NCBI RefSeq assembly: GCF_051348905.1 | Contig: NC_135233.1 | Coordinates: 595,783,577-595,847,576 of the forward strand | DNA length: 64,000 nt | Source of the DNA: Ranitomeya variabilis | Taxonomy: Eukaryota; Chordata; Amphibia; Anura; Dendrobatidae | Direction: 5' to 3' | Notes under the pieces: generated by a model | Databases searched by the model: none | The model's input: the letters and a program-made list of their open reading frames with translations, nothing else | Told to the model about the DNA's origin: nothing | Shown: one piece after another, positions 25,301-37,000 of the stretch | How the letters are laid out: each line of letters starts with the position of its first letter | How positions within the stretch are numbered: the stretch's first letter is position 1 | Position numbers and translations under genes: made by a program

Positions 25301-26459
25301 CCATGCCAGTGGGTTGCTTTTGCCTTTGCCTATTCCTGAGAGGAATAGGCAAAGGCCTGCGCCCTGGACGCATATTTCCATGGATTTTATTTCTGATCTT
25401 CCTGTTTCTCAGAAGATGTCTGTCATCTGGGTGGTTTGTGACCGGTTTTCTAAGATGGTCCATTTGGTGCCGTTGCCTAAGTTGCCTTCCTCCTCTGATT
25501 TGGTTCCATTATTTTTTCAACATGTGGTTCGTTTGCATGGTATTCCGGAGAATATTGTGTCTGACAGAGGTTCCCAGTTCGTTTCTAGGTTTTGGCGGTC
25601 TTTTTGTGCTAGAATGGGCATTGATTTGTCTTTTTCTTCAGCATTCCATCCTCAGACAAATGGACAAACGGAGCGAACCAATGAGACCTTGGAAACCTAT
25701 TTGAGATGCTTCGTGTCTGCTGATCAGAATGATTGGGTGACCTTTTTGCCGTTGGCCGAGTTTGCCCTTAATAATCGGGCTAGTTCTGCTACCTTGGTTT
25801 CGCCTTTCTTTTGTAACTTTGGTTTTCATCCTCGTTTTTCTTCAGGGCAGCTTGAGCCTTCTGACTGTCCTGGTGTGGATTCTGTGGTGGACAGGTTGCA
25901 GCAAATTTGGACTCATGTGGTGGACAATTTGACGTTGTCTCAGGAAAAGGCTCAACGTTTTGCTAACCGTCGTCGGTGTGTTGGTCCCCGGGTTTGTGTG
26001 GGGGATTTGGTCTGGTTGTCTTCTCGTCATGTTCCTATGAAGGTTTCTTCCCCTAAGTTCAAGCCTCGCTTTATTGGGCCTTATAAGATTTCTGAAATTA
26101 TCAATCCGGTGTCTTTTCGTTTGGCCCTTCCAGCTTCTTTTTCCATTCATAATGTGTTCCATAGATCCTTGTTGCGGAGATATGTGGTACCTATGGTTCC
26201 CTCCGTTGATCCTCCTGCTCCGGTGTTGGTTGAGGGGGAATTGGAATATGTGGTGGAGAAGATTTTGGATTCTCGTTTTTCGAGACGGAAGCTTCAGTAT
26301 CTGGTCAAGTGGAAGGGTTATGGCCAGGAGGATAATTCTTGGGTTGTTGCCTCCGATGCTGCCGATTTGGTTCGTGCTTTCCATTTGGCTCGTCCTGATC
26401 GGCCTGGGAGCTCTGGTGAGGGTTCGGTGACCCCCTCAAGGGGGGGAGTACTGTTGTGA
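22378..26459 (+). pseudogene. Gypsy gag-pol region (fossil)
   Basis: Parts in order: gag about 22.38-23.15 kb; an aspartic protease with the family's DSG motif about 23.2-23.5 kb; reverse transcriptase about 23.8-24.5 kb with YLDD; RNase H about 24.5-24.97 kb; integrase about 25.0-26.2 kb; and a chromodomain near 26.24-26.39 kb with LVKWKGY. A chromodomain after integrase places it with chromoviruses, whose chromodomain is known to guide integration to particular chromatin. It is recorded as a fossil with about two or three breaks. Confidence 0.88.
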
Positions 26460-27239
26460 ATTCCGTTCTGGAGCTCCCTCCTGTGGTTGCTAATGGTATT
26501 TTTGTGAGTTCTGCCCTTGGGCTCCCTCTGGTGGTTTCGAGTGGAACTGCTGCTCCGTTAGGTAGCTGTAGCAGCTGCCATCACTGATCGCCTTGCCTGG
26601 GTTTGTTATTTAAACCTGCTCTGGGCTTTAGTTCATGCCTGCTGTCAATGTCTTAGGTTGGATTTGGTTCTCTCCTTGGATTTCTCATATGGCCTGTCTT
26701 TGTCAGCAAAAGATAAGTTTCTGCTAGTTCTTGTTTGTCCATTTTCTTTGGACACTATTGCTTTGCAAATATGTCTCTTTTTTTTGTCCAGCTTGTCACT
26801 ATGTCATATTCAGGCTAGCTGGAAGCTCTGGGAAGCAGATTTGCCCCTCCACACCGTGAGTCAGTGTGGAGTTCATTTTTGTAAACTCTGCGTGGATTTT
26901 TGTAGTTTTTAATACTGACCGCACAGTATCCTTTTCTCTCTGTCTATCAAGTTTAGTATTGGCCTCCTTTGCTGAAAACTGATTTAATTTCTGTGTATGT
27001 CATTTCCCTCTCCACTCACAGTCAATATTTGTGGGGGGCTATCTTTCCTTTTGGGGTTTTCTCTGAGGCAAGATAGCTTTCTATTTCCTTCTTTAGGGGT
27101 AGTTAATTCTTAGGCTGTGAAGAGGTGTCTAGGGAGAGTCAGGAACATCCCACGGCTATTACTAGTGTTGTTGTTAGGATTAGGGACTGCGGTCAGTAGA
27201 GATACCACCTCCTCAGAGCCCGTCCCATGTTGCGTCCCA
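26452..27239 (+). repeat. 3' LTR of the Gypsy element
   Basis: Direct partner of 21406-22193, followed by the target copy CGTATC. Confidence 0.9.
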
Positions 27240-27315
27240 CGTATCATGCATGGCTCATAATCCCCCCCCCCGTATGCATGGCTGATGGCTCATATATTCC
27301 CCCGTATCATGCATG
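27240..27315. repeat. Minisatellite B, middle part
   Basis: Short piece of the same CATGGCTCAT repeat, left between the Gypsy element and the solo LTR. Confidence 0.85.
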
Positions 27316-28452
27316 TGTAGCGCCCCCACTGCCGCAGGGCCGAGGGGTACCCGATACCGGGCCTCTGAGTCTCTGCTCTGGGGTTGTCACGGTGGCTAGG
27401 CCCGGTCCGTGACCCTGCTGAGGGGCGTACAGTGATAGATATGATCGATAGTGGTGGTGGTGCGGTGCAGTAAATAACGAGGACACCAAGTTGCAGTCTC
27501 TTTACCTCTTTACTGAAGATCTCTGGGTCCTCAGTCCGGAATACGGTTCACCAGGCTGCGCAAGTCCGGCCGGTCCAATGGCACCTCCAGAGTTCTACTT
27601 GCAGGTGGAAATCTGTGCCTTCCTGCTAGCGCTATGTGTTGTGGTCCTCCCCTGCTGTGCTTACGGGATAGTCCCCACAACTGTTGTGTCTGTTTCTCGT
27701 GTTCCCTCACAACTCGATTAGATGATGTCCTGCTAATCTTCCGTCCCTTCCTGATGTTACGGTTAGGACGGCACCCGTATGACGGGTAGGCTCGGAGCTC
27801 TTCCGGGACCCTAGAGTCGCCCCTCTCCACAGGTTGCCCCCTATGTCTTCGTAGGTGATTTAGGTGAGACAGCCCGCCTATGACTGACTGTCCTGCCGTT
27901 GGTTTGAAGTATTGCTTGAAGCTAGATTTATGAATACTTCCTCGGCGTTCCGGCCGCCAGTTGTGCGCCTCAGTAGGATGTTGCCTCGGTCTCACAGCAC
28001 GACTCCTACTGGTATTCTCCTTCTTGCTTTGATCCCGTTTCTCACTCAGCACAATCTATCTCGCTTCCAATCCCTCCTTGGGCACCGCCGCTATGCTGAG
28101 CAGGCACGGTCCCGTTACGTTCTCTCTGTTTGCCAGGCCTCTGTCAGGATCTCACCCCTGACAGGGACCCTACCGAATCTTCTCCCACAACACCCTCTGC
28201 CACAAGGTGTTGCCTGGTTCCAACCCAGTCAGCTTTCTGTCCCAACTTCCTGCCTGAACCCCAGTTTTACCAGTATGTGAGGAGTGGCCTAATGAATAGA
28301 ACCCTTAGCTCCCCCTGGAGGCCCGGCTGTGAAATGTATTGGTGTCTGTGATACCTGGTCAGATTAACTCCTTCAGTGCCATCAGACGTACCATAGCTCC
28401 CCTTAGTGGCGGAGCCACAGTACTGCAACGACCAGGACTCTGGGGCGCTGCA
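27316..28452 (-). mobile_element. Solo LTR of the 5.9-10.2 kb family
   Basis: An inverted 1137-bp copy of the LTR at 5911-7045 (plus strand starts TGTAGCGCCCCC, ends GGGGCGCTGCA). The flanks CATG (27312-27315) and CAAG (28453-28456) fit a 4-bp target duplication with one change. No internal sequence remains, consistent with recombination between two LTRs. It differs clearly more from the 5.9-10.2 kb LTRs than those do from each other, so it is an older insertion or another subfamily. Confidence 0.85.
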
Positions 28453-28855
28453 CAAGGCTCATAATTACCCCCCCGTATGCATGGCTGATGGCTCATATTC
28501 CCCTGTACGCATGGCTCATAATTCCCCCCCCCCAGTTTGCATGGCTAATGGCTCATATATTCCCCCGTATCGTATGCATGGCTCATAATTCCCTCCCCTG
28601 TATGCATGGCTGATGGCTCATATATTCCCCCGTATCATGCATGGCTCATAATTCCCCCCCCCGTATGCATGGCTGATGGCTCATATTCCCCTGTACGCAT
28701 GGCTCATAATTCCCCCCCCCCAGTATGCATGTTTGATGGCTCATATATTCCCCCGTATCGTATGCATGGCCCATAATTCCCCCCCCCGTATGCATGGCTG
28801 ATGGCTCATATATTCCCCCGTATCATGCATGGCTCATAATTCCCCCCCCCCGCTA
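28453..28855. repeat. Minisatellite B, right part
   Basis: Continuation of the array after the solo LTR, with the same GTATGCATGGCTGATGGCTC units and C runs of variable length. Confidence 0.9.
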
Positions 28856-29072
28856 CAGACGCTGAGACCAGGCATCGCTGGAGCAGGGTGAGTATCATCT
28901 TCAAGGAGGGCGGGTGGGACTCGGAGGCGGGGGGCGGGGTGGTCTGTCGCGTTTGTGACCTGGGACTTAAAAAAAACCCAAACCCTTGCTCAGGTGCCGC
29001 CCCCCCCGCAATGTCGCCGCCCTAGGCACGTGCCCTCGAGTGCCTAGTGGCAAATACAGCCCTGATTGTAGA

Positions 29073-29985
29073 GAATGATGGTTTAATAAAATGTGTCTGT
29101 GGTTTCCAAAGCTTGGGTGTACTGTAGATGGCTCAAAGTGTACAATTCTGGTTTTAATGAATCCAACTAGGATTTTCTGGATACGTTGGTTGACATCTAT
29201 CTCTTCTGACTTCCCTATACTTAGCAGATGGTCAGCTGGTCCCATTGTCGGCTTGGACTGCTTCTGTGTGTATGGAGGCCTTTAGTCTTTTAGGTTAGTG
29301 GCAGAAACCACTTAAAGTTCTAAACACTTTTGCATAAAATGTGCAAATGTCATTGCCAAGAAGACCTTTAGTCTTCTTGCCAATAAGGAATAATGTAGTT
29401 TGTCAGACAACTATAAATAGGTAGGAAAATTTTGGTAAAAAGTGGTCAAAGGTCTCCTACTAGAACACTAGAGATGATCCCAATGTGCTTCTGATGACAC
29501 CATTCCAAAATCTATCTTTGGCCTGAATTTTCTGAATTTCTAAAGTCTCTACATAATGGTTTTCTCTGAGAAAAAGAAGGTAATAAACAGTGATAACCTT
29601 GAGCTTGAGATCTAAAGTCATGAAGATCATTGTTGGGTCAACCAGTTCTTATCTATTATCACATAGTGCTTATCTTTGTGTTTAGGTATCTAGGCACCCT
29701 TGTACTTAAATAGTGTAATTACCCCCAATAAACGAGATGAGAATTAGAATACAAGTCTGCATTGTAATTGATGGCTTTAAAGAGCCAATAAGGTTGTGAG
29801 GTTTAAAGTTTAACCTTTTAATTACAGGAAACTTATCAATGTTAATCTTTTTTTTTCTGGCAATTGCAATGATATCGGCAGCAAAAGTAGTTTGGATGTA
29901 AATGCCGATCCTTTTTATTATCCTCAGAGATAAGTTGCTGCCAGATGGAGCTTACAGACTAGGACTGAGGAGTTTGGGAGCAACT
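29073..29985. other. Intergenic, no gene recognised
   Basis: AT-rich sequence between the hAT-type element and the Tc1 relic. No conserved frame or recognisable repeat boundary is seen. Confidence 0.5.
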
Positions 29986-29989
29986 TTCT

Positions 29990-30835
29990 CCCCTTTTCCC
30001 ATGCAGAACACATGTATGATCAGCTAGGCTGAGTCAGGAAAGAGATCTGTCAACAGAATGAGCATTTAGTCAGTAGCTGGTATAATGGGAGGTACCCTAA
30101 GACCACTTTATAGAGTGCTTGCCAACTCTCCCAGAACACCCAGAGGTTCCCATAAAAAGCCCTGGCATCCAGATACTTTATCAGGAGGTAGAATCGTGAA
30201 CTTAATGGCTGAGCAGCTGCATGCAGCCGTACATCACAAAGCACAATGCAGAGCATCGGATGGAGTGGTGTAAAGCTTCAACCACTGGACTCTGGAGGAG
30301 ACGTGTTCTGTGCAGTGTTGGATCACACTTCTCTCTGGCATCTAATAGAGGAGTCTGGGTTTGGTGAATGCCAGGAGAACGTTACCCCCTGACTGCATTG
30401 TGCCCGCTGTACAGTTTGGTGGAGGAGGATAATGCTATGGGTTTGTTATCAGGGGCCGGCCTCTGCCCCTTAATTCTACTGAAGAGAAATCTTAATACTT
30501 AAGAACAAAACTTTGCGGACAATTGCTGCTTCGTGGGAACAGTTTTGGGGAAGGCCCCTTTGTGTTCCCCATGACTGTGCCCGATACACATGGTCCATAC
30601 AGATACAGTTGGGTGAGTTTGGGGGAAGAACATGACCGACCGCCCAGAAGCCAGACCTCAGCCCCATCCCACACCTAGAGCGGAGGATGTGAGTCCGGCC
30701 TCTGCAAAACATTTTGGACAGACATCACAAATGTTCTTCTGGATGAAAGGGAAAAAAAATCCCTCAGACACAACCCAATTCTGACACCAGTGGATCTTCA
30801 TACAGAATTCATTCCTCTTGAGTATATGAGTACAT
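29990..30835 (+). mobile_element. Tc1-like transposon relic
   Basis: Translated pieces on the plus strand match the middle and C-terminal part of a Tc1 transposase: a piece around HAAVHHKAQCRASDG (about 30217-30260), then the run corresponding to the WTLEE..VQCW..LSG region (30290-30345), VQFGGGG (30412-30431) and a final part ending near 30675. Several stops and frame changes separate them, and the N-terminal DNA-binding part is not recognisable. Ends are approximate. The relic stops just before the dpep1 promoter. Confidence 0.6.
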
Positions 30836-30867
30836 GTGATAACGAACAAATGCCAATCTTTGCCTCA

Positions 30868-30880
30868 GTTACTTATTAAT
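30868..30880 (+). promoter_or_regulatory. HNF1-like site upstream of dpep1
   Basis: GTTACTTATTAAT matches the HNF1 palindrome GTTAATNATTAAC at all but two positions and lies about 20 bases before the TATA box. HNF1 factors drive kidney and gut brush-border genes, the tissues where DPEP1 acts in mammals. The function here is inferred. Confidence 0.5.
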
Positions 30881-30898
30881 TTCCTCTTGTATAGGAAG

Positions 30899-30906
30899 TA
30901 TAAAAG
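30899..30906 (+). promoter_or_regulatory. TATA box of dpep1
   Basis: TATAAAAG in a GC-flanked setting, about 130 bases before the start codon. This would give a 5' leader of about 100 bases if no upstream exon exists. Confidence 0.55.
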
Positions 30907-31033
30907 GCATCGCTTACATCGTCTTCTAATAATTTACCAGGTATATGGGCCAACTAAAGACACTAGATAAGATCCCGGGTCATCGACTCCTACACTGAGG
31001 ATCTTTACACAAGGAATCACCTGGAAAAACACT

Positions 31034-34000
31034 ATGGGCAACAAATACACTATGGCGCTTTTTTGGTTATTTACTCTACTGATCTGTGGGGTCAACTCCA
31101 ACAGGGATGAAGCCTTGAGGATAATGGAGAGCAGTCCCGTCATTGATGGGTAAGTGTTGCCCTAGGTTATAGCTAGACCTGATGTAGCAGTGTTATTTCT
31201 ATCCATAGCCTATGTCGCCCTATTAATTGCTGAATGAGTTAACTGAGATCCCGTCAGTCAGCCCGCTATGAAGGTCTTACGGGACAGTTTTGAGATCTTT
31301 TGTCTGTCTTTTTCTGAGCTCTTCTCAGCTGATTTATGAGCACGTAGAGCTGTTAGAGCAAAACTTCTAATGAAACTCAATTGCAAAAATGATTTTTAGC
31401 CCCAAATGTTTGAATTTGAGTAAAATAAAAAAAATCCTCAAAGGTGGACAACCCCTTTAATGATCAAAAGGAACCCGTCCTGTTAAAGAGGTTCTCCACC
31501 GTGGACAATCCTTAAACTTTAGGTTATTTTGACAATAAACTGGTCATAATTTATCTCCCTGCTGAGATCTCCACCGATCACTGTCAGCAAACCCAGCAGT
31601 AGGTGTTATATTTCCCAATAGCGCCACCCACAGGAAAAATTAAGCATTTCAGTGCGCTCATCTTAATCAATGGACTGTATGTCCCGAGAAAGAGACACTT
31701 TTGAAGCACTCTGGTCACAAAAAGGGCATCCTGAACATGTGACCCCCTCTATTAAAGGGGTTCTACACTACAATATTTCTTTTAACTAATGGTGATACTC
31801 ACCTATCATATTCCCACTATTCCTCTGCACCACTGGCTGTGTCCCTCTCCGTTCTATTTGCTTCCTCTTCCTGTGGTGGATCCCATATGACCACTGCAGC
31901 CAATCAGTTGCCATTGATTGGCTGCAGCCTTGAGCTGGGAAACGAGAATGGCAAAGAGAATGGCAGGGAAAACATCCAGTGGTGTCGAGGAACAATGTGG
32001 CCATTGTAGGTCAGTATATGTTTTTTTTTATTTTTCGACCATCATAAGGCCATTAGTAAAATATAATGTAGTAATAGACAACCCTTTAACTCTGAATTCC
32101 CTGATGGAAATGGGCTTTATAAATCGGACCACTCATTTAATTATCAATCCCGTCTTCTCCATAGGCACAATGATCTGCCCTGGCAGCTACTGATTGCATC
32201 CAATAACCAGCTGAGTAAGGTGGACCTTTTCACAGTGAATACTACTCACACCAACATCCCCAAACTACGAGAGGGAAAAGTTGGGGGACAGGTGAGTGCA
32301 TACAGACCCAACTATTTATGGGAAATTATCACTTTAAAAAAAGTTTGTATTATTACGGTATTTAATATGTAACCTAAAACTTTTCCAAACTTGTGGCAAC
32401 AGCTTATTAAGTAACCAAATCCTTCAGTTCTTTGCCAGCTTACAGCCTAGACTGATGCAATACAACCAGATCTGCTAATTCACTAGTACAAAGGGAAAGA
32501 TTTATTATTCTAAGCCCATATTATCTTTTGTATAAAATTTACGTAAAAATGTACATACATTTTTGCACAATTTGCAGCAAATTTTCACATCTAGTTTTAG
32601 GCCTATGAATTTACTGTTTGTGCCTTATTTAAAGGGGTGTGTGGCTTATCTTATAATGCACCAACACGTGCCGCATTTATCCGATAAAGCAGACACTTGT
32701 ATTTTGGCAAAAACCTCTTGGAAAAAATCCAACGTGACAGTGCCTATTTCTTGGCAGAGAGGAGTCTGCTTTGAACCATTGCAAACAAGTGCTCACAAGT
32801 TAATTCTAAGTATAGATGGATCTTAAAGGAGTTTTAACATGCTGATAAAAGAAAGAAGCCATAAATCCACTCCCTGCCCCAGCACTGCCACTTCAAAAGT
32901 GGGCAAAAGTGGTGACGTCACCAATATCAGACACCTGACTGCTGCGGCCAGTGATTGACTGCAGGGACAGGATACTGGTGGCTTGGCGGAGACCGTTGGA
33001 GTGGCAGCATTGGACCTGGGAACGGATTCCTGGGGTGGGTATAGCTTTTCTTTTTGTTTTCCAGAAGTTTTCTTTCTTTCTTAATGCAAAGTTAAGATAA
33101 GAAGGCAAAGCTGCTAAAAGTAAAGGAAACCTAGATTAGTAATCCTCACCTATGGGCATTGATTGCACATCATTTTTATTATTCTTTTATCCTATATATT
33201 TGCTTTCATGTATTTTCACCCAGAACATTATTTGTACGTAGTTCTGGGCCGCCTACGTTCCTTGTGATACTCAAGGCAAAGATGCTGTGAAAAGGACCTT
33301 GGAGCAGATAGACGTCATCCATCGGATGTGCCAAAAGTATCCCGATGACTTTCTGTGCGTAACCACTGCCGGAGGTGAGGACCGATGGGTGGTGGATTAG
33401 AAGGGATGCCAAAAAGGGTATAAGTAAAGTCAAGGAGCTCGGATATGTTTTCTGGTACAGAATGGCCCAGGAATATGTTACAATATGATTCAGGACCAGT
33501 AGACAGAACAATGTAAAAGTGAAGGCTGCAGCCAATCAATGGCTAATTGGCTGCAGCAGTCACAGGACTGTTGTATTCCTCATACAGGGATTGTTGAAGC
33601 TATCCAGAATAAGAAGGTGGCCAGTCTGATTGGTGTGGAGGGTGGACACTCCATCGACAGCAGCTTAGCCGTACTGCGGACCTTTTACCATCTCGGGGTG
33701 CGATATATGACCTTGACTCACAGCTGTAACGTCCCATGGTAAGATCCGTAACCACACTTGGAATGATAGGATTATGCTTTTATTTGTATTGACTGCCCAC
33801 AAGGGGGCATCAGGTAACCAACGCCATGACGCTGGAGCCAAAATCATCATATTGTACTACTGGTGATGAGATTATACCTCTGACCTACCAAATCCTATGT
33901 GGGGATCGGAGGCAATGGCAAAGCTGTAACGGGTACAAATGTCGCGGATGTACCAAAGGCTCTGGTAGTCAAAGACCCAAAGGAAATCAATAGCAATGGC

Positions 34001-37000
34001 GCCAGTTAGGGAGCATGAACGGGGTTGTGCCACAAAGTACATTTTAATTAATAGATCTTGGAATAATAACCACTTCTACAATTGGATGTGTTAAGAAAAA
34101 ATGTTCCTGTGCTGAGATAATCTTATAAATGTGCCTCTGCTGTGTACTGTGTAATGGCTGTGTCTGCAGGAACATGGATGTTCATGGAATCACGGGTATT
34201 AAATATGCTTTTTTACAAATTATACCTCTTGGTTTCTTAATAGGGTGGATAACTGGCTTGTGGATACAAATAAAGATCCAGCTAAGAGCAACGGCTTGTC
34301 TGAATTTGGAAAGGTGAGTATGTAAATGAGCTCTCCGCCAGCAGGAGGGAAACCATCTCTCTAGTGTCACCGATAGTCAGCTGTGAGCCTCGAAGCATGA
34401 GTAGTGTCACCCATCCAAAAGATTAATTAATGTTATTACTGCTGTGCCATTAAAATTACCCAAACTTGGGAAATTATTCAAGATCTGACATTTCTCTGTA
34501 TACACTAGTTAAAAACTAATTTGGTAGAATATACTGTATACTCCCCAACGATCCTCAGAAGTTATCACTTATGGTTTGGATATTGATAACTTTTAATTTT
34601 GGCAATAACTTAAGTTATGGTTTGGATATTGATAACTTAATTTTGGCAATCAACTTTTAAGTTATGGTTTGGATATTGATAACTTTTAATTTTGGCAATA
34701 AACTTTGAAAGGTATAAAGACCTCCCTACCAAGTAGGTTCAGATTGTCCATGAAGAAGTTTAATTGAGCTAACTCCTAACTGAGGTTATGGCTTCCAGGA
34801 CATGCTGGGAGTTGTAGTCTTAAAAACAACTAAAGAAAATCATATTGGAGGCTACAGCTATACAGCAATGGCCGAACCTGCCTTCACTTCGCTATGACAT
34901 TCCAACCTTCTCTGATCACCTAAACTTTGGGGGTATTTACTCCAAGAAGTGACGACATCAAGTTTCCTAAATCCATTAATACCTTTTTCCAAGACACATC
35001 AAACACTTTTGCAGATTTCTTTTTATAACAATGTGTAATTGTGTTTTCTGGAACAAATTATATGTTTCATGCTTGGGTTACGTTACATTGACGCCCCCGG
35101 CTTGCCACACTTCATCCATATTTGCCCACCCTGATTTTTTCTTTCCATGACTTCAGAGTCCCGACTGCTCATTTAAGTCAGAATCACCCTGAAAAATCTG
35201 TAAATCATTAAATATTGGAGGGATATAAACTTTTCCTGGCAGTCGGATGACTTTTTAGAATGTCAGAGAGGGAAATTTACCTAATAAAGTTACCCATTAG
35301 TCCAATACATAGTGATAATAATAAGATCATTACTATATAAAGTCATCTACTTATGTTTGGATGGATCCTGACTTTGGACGTTGCCAGATTTGGTCCTCAG
35401 CTAATGGCTTTGTATCTGTTGTAGAACTACAACTCTCAGGATCCAATGTCGGCCATCAGCTGCAAAGACAAGTTCTAGCTTTACAATATAGTTATAATTT
35501 GGAGACTTTAAAGGGTTATTACCAAAATATGAAATTTTCCCCAATATTTTGGGATTACGTAGCAGTCGGCATAGAGTATGAATGAATGGAGCGGAGGTCG
35601 AGCACCATTCAAGGTGGTCCTCAAAGTCCCTGCAACCATTTCACATCTGGACTTACTATCTTAATACAGAAAGTCGTCTTGGAGATGAATCGCCTTGGAA
35701 TGATTGTGGATTTAGCTCATGTTTCGGAAAAGACGATGAGAGAGAGATGCCCTAGAAGTCTCTGTGGCCCCCGTCATATTCAGTCACTCATCTGCCTTCC
35801 ATCTATGCAATCATGCCAGGAATGTGAAAGATGACGTTCTCAGAATTGTGGTAAGTGAGAACATCAGAAAGTCTTATATGACTAGAATAAAGGTACCTTC
35901 ACACGAAGCGACGCTGCAGCGATAGCGACAACGATGTCGATCGCTGCAGCGTCGCTGTTTGGTCGCTGGAGAGCTGTCACACAGACCGCTCTCCAGCGAT
36001 CAACTATGCCGAGGTCCCCTGGTAACCAGGGTAAACATCGGGTAACTAAGCGCAGGGCCGCGCTTAGTAACCCGATGTTTACCCTGGTTACCAGCGTAAA
36101 ATCTAAAAAAAACAAACAGCACATACTTACATTCACGTCCCCCTGCGTCCACTTCCTGACTGACTGAGCGCCGTACAGTGAGAGCAGAGCGGTGACGTCA
36201 CCGCTGTGCTGCTTTCACTTTCACTTTGCGGCGCTGAGTCAGAGGAGGAAGCAGACTGCAGGGGACGCAATGTGAGTATGTGCTGTTTGTTTTTTTTACA
36301 TTTTACGCTAGTAACCAGGGTAAACATCGGGTAACTAAGCGCGGCCCTGCGCTTAGTAACCCGATGTTTACCCTGGTTACCAGTGTAAAATATCGCTGGT
36401 ATCGTTGCTTTTGCTTTCAAACACAACGATACACAGCGATCGGACGACCAAATAAAGTTCTGGACTTTATTCAGCGACCAGCGACATCACAGCAGGATCC
36501 TGATCGCTGCTGCGTGTCAAACGAAACGATATCGCTAGCGAGGACGCTGCAACGTCACGGATTGCTAGCGATATCGTTATAATGTCGTTTCGTGTGAAGG
36601 TACCTTAAAGGTACCGTCACACTAAACGACTTTGTAACGATATCGCTAGGGATCCGTGACGTTGCAGCGTCCTCGCTAGCGATATCGTTTAGTTTGACAC
36701 GCAGCAGCGATCAGGATCCTGCTGTGATGTCGCTGGTCGCTGAATAAAGTCCAGAACTTTATTTGGTCGTTTGATCGCTGTGTATCGTTGTGTTTGACAC
36801 CAAATGCAACGATACCAGCGATATTTTACACTGGTAACCAGGGTAAACATCGGGTAACTAAGCGCGGGGCCGCGCTTAGTAACCCGATGTTTACCCTGGT
36901 TACCAGCGTAAAATGTAAAAAAAACAAACAGCACATACTTACATTGCGTCCCCTGCAGTCTGCTTCCTCCTCTGACTCAGCGCCGCAAAGTGAAAGTGAA

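Larger units (their letters stand above)
21406..27239 (+). mobile_element. Ty3/Gypsy chromovirus-type LTR retrotransposon, young
   Basis: LTRs of about 788 bp (21406-22193 and 26452-27239) start TGTTGTGAATTCC. A 5-6 bp target duplication (CGTATC) lies on both sides, and a polypurine tract (AAGGGGGGGAGTAC) precedes the 3' LTR. About ten differences separate the LTRs, near 1 percent, so the copy is young. The internal part carries gag and pol on the plus strand with protease, reverse transcriptase, RNase H, integrase and a C-terminal chromodomain. It looks almost whole, with about two or three breaks. It landed in minisatellite B inside the hAT-type element. Confidence 0.92.
19852..29064. mobile_element. 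hAT-type DNA element hosting two LTR insertions, 9.2 kb
   Basis: An 8-bp target duplication ATTGTAGA flanks it exactly (19844-19851 and 29065-29072). The ends are inverted repeats, AAGGGCCGTATTT on the left and CAGGGCTGTATTT read inward from the right. An 8-bp duplication with CAGGG-type ends is diagnostic of hAT. Without the Gypsy element and solo LTR, the original was about 2.2 kb. It has no transposase; its interior is a left arm with a perfect hairpin, two minisatellites and a right GC-rich arm. Donor-like GGTGAGTAT occurs near each end (19910-19918 and 28887-28895). Confidence 0.75.

Noticed and set aside
24053-26384. Minus-strand frames of 160-330 codons opposite the Gypsy pol
   Set aside because: They are shadows of the plus-strand pol region with low-complexity R/I/N-rich content.
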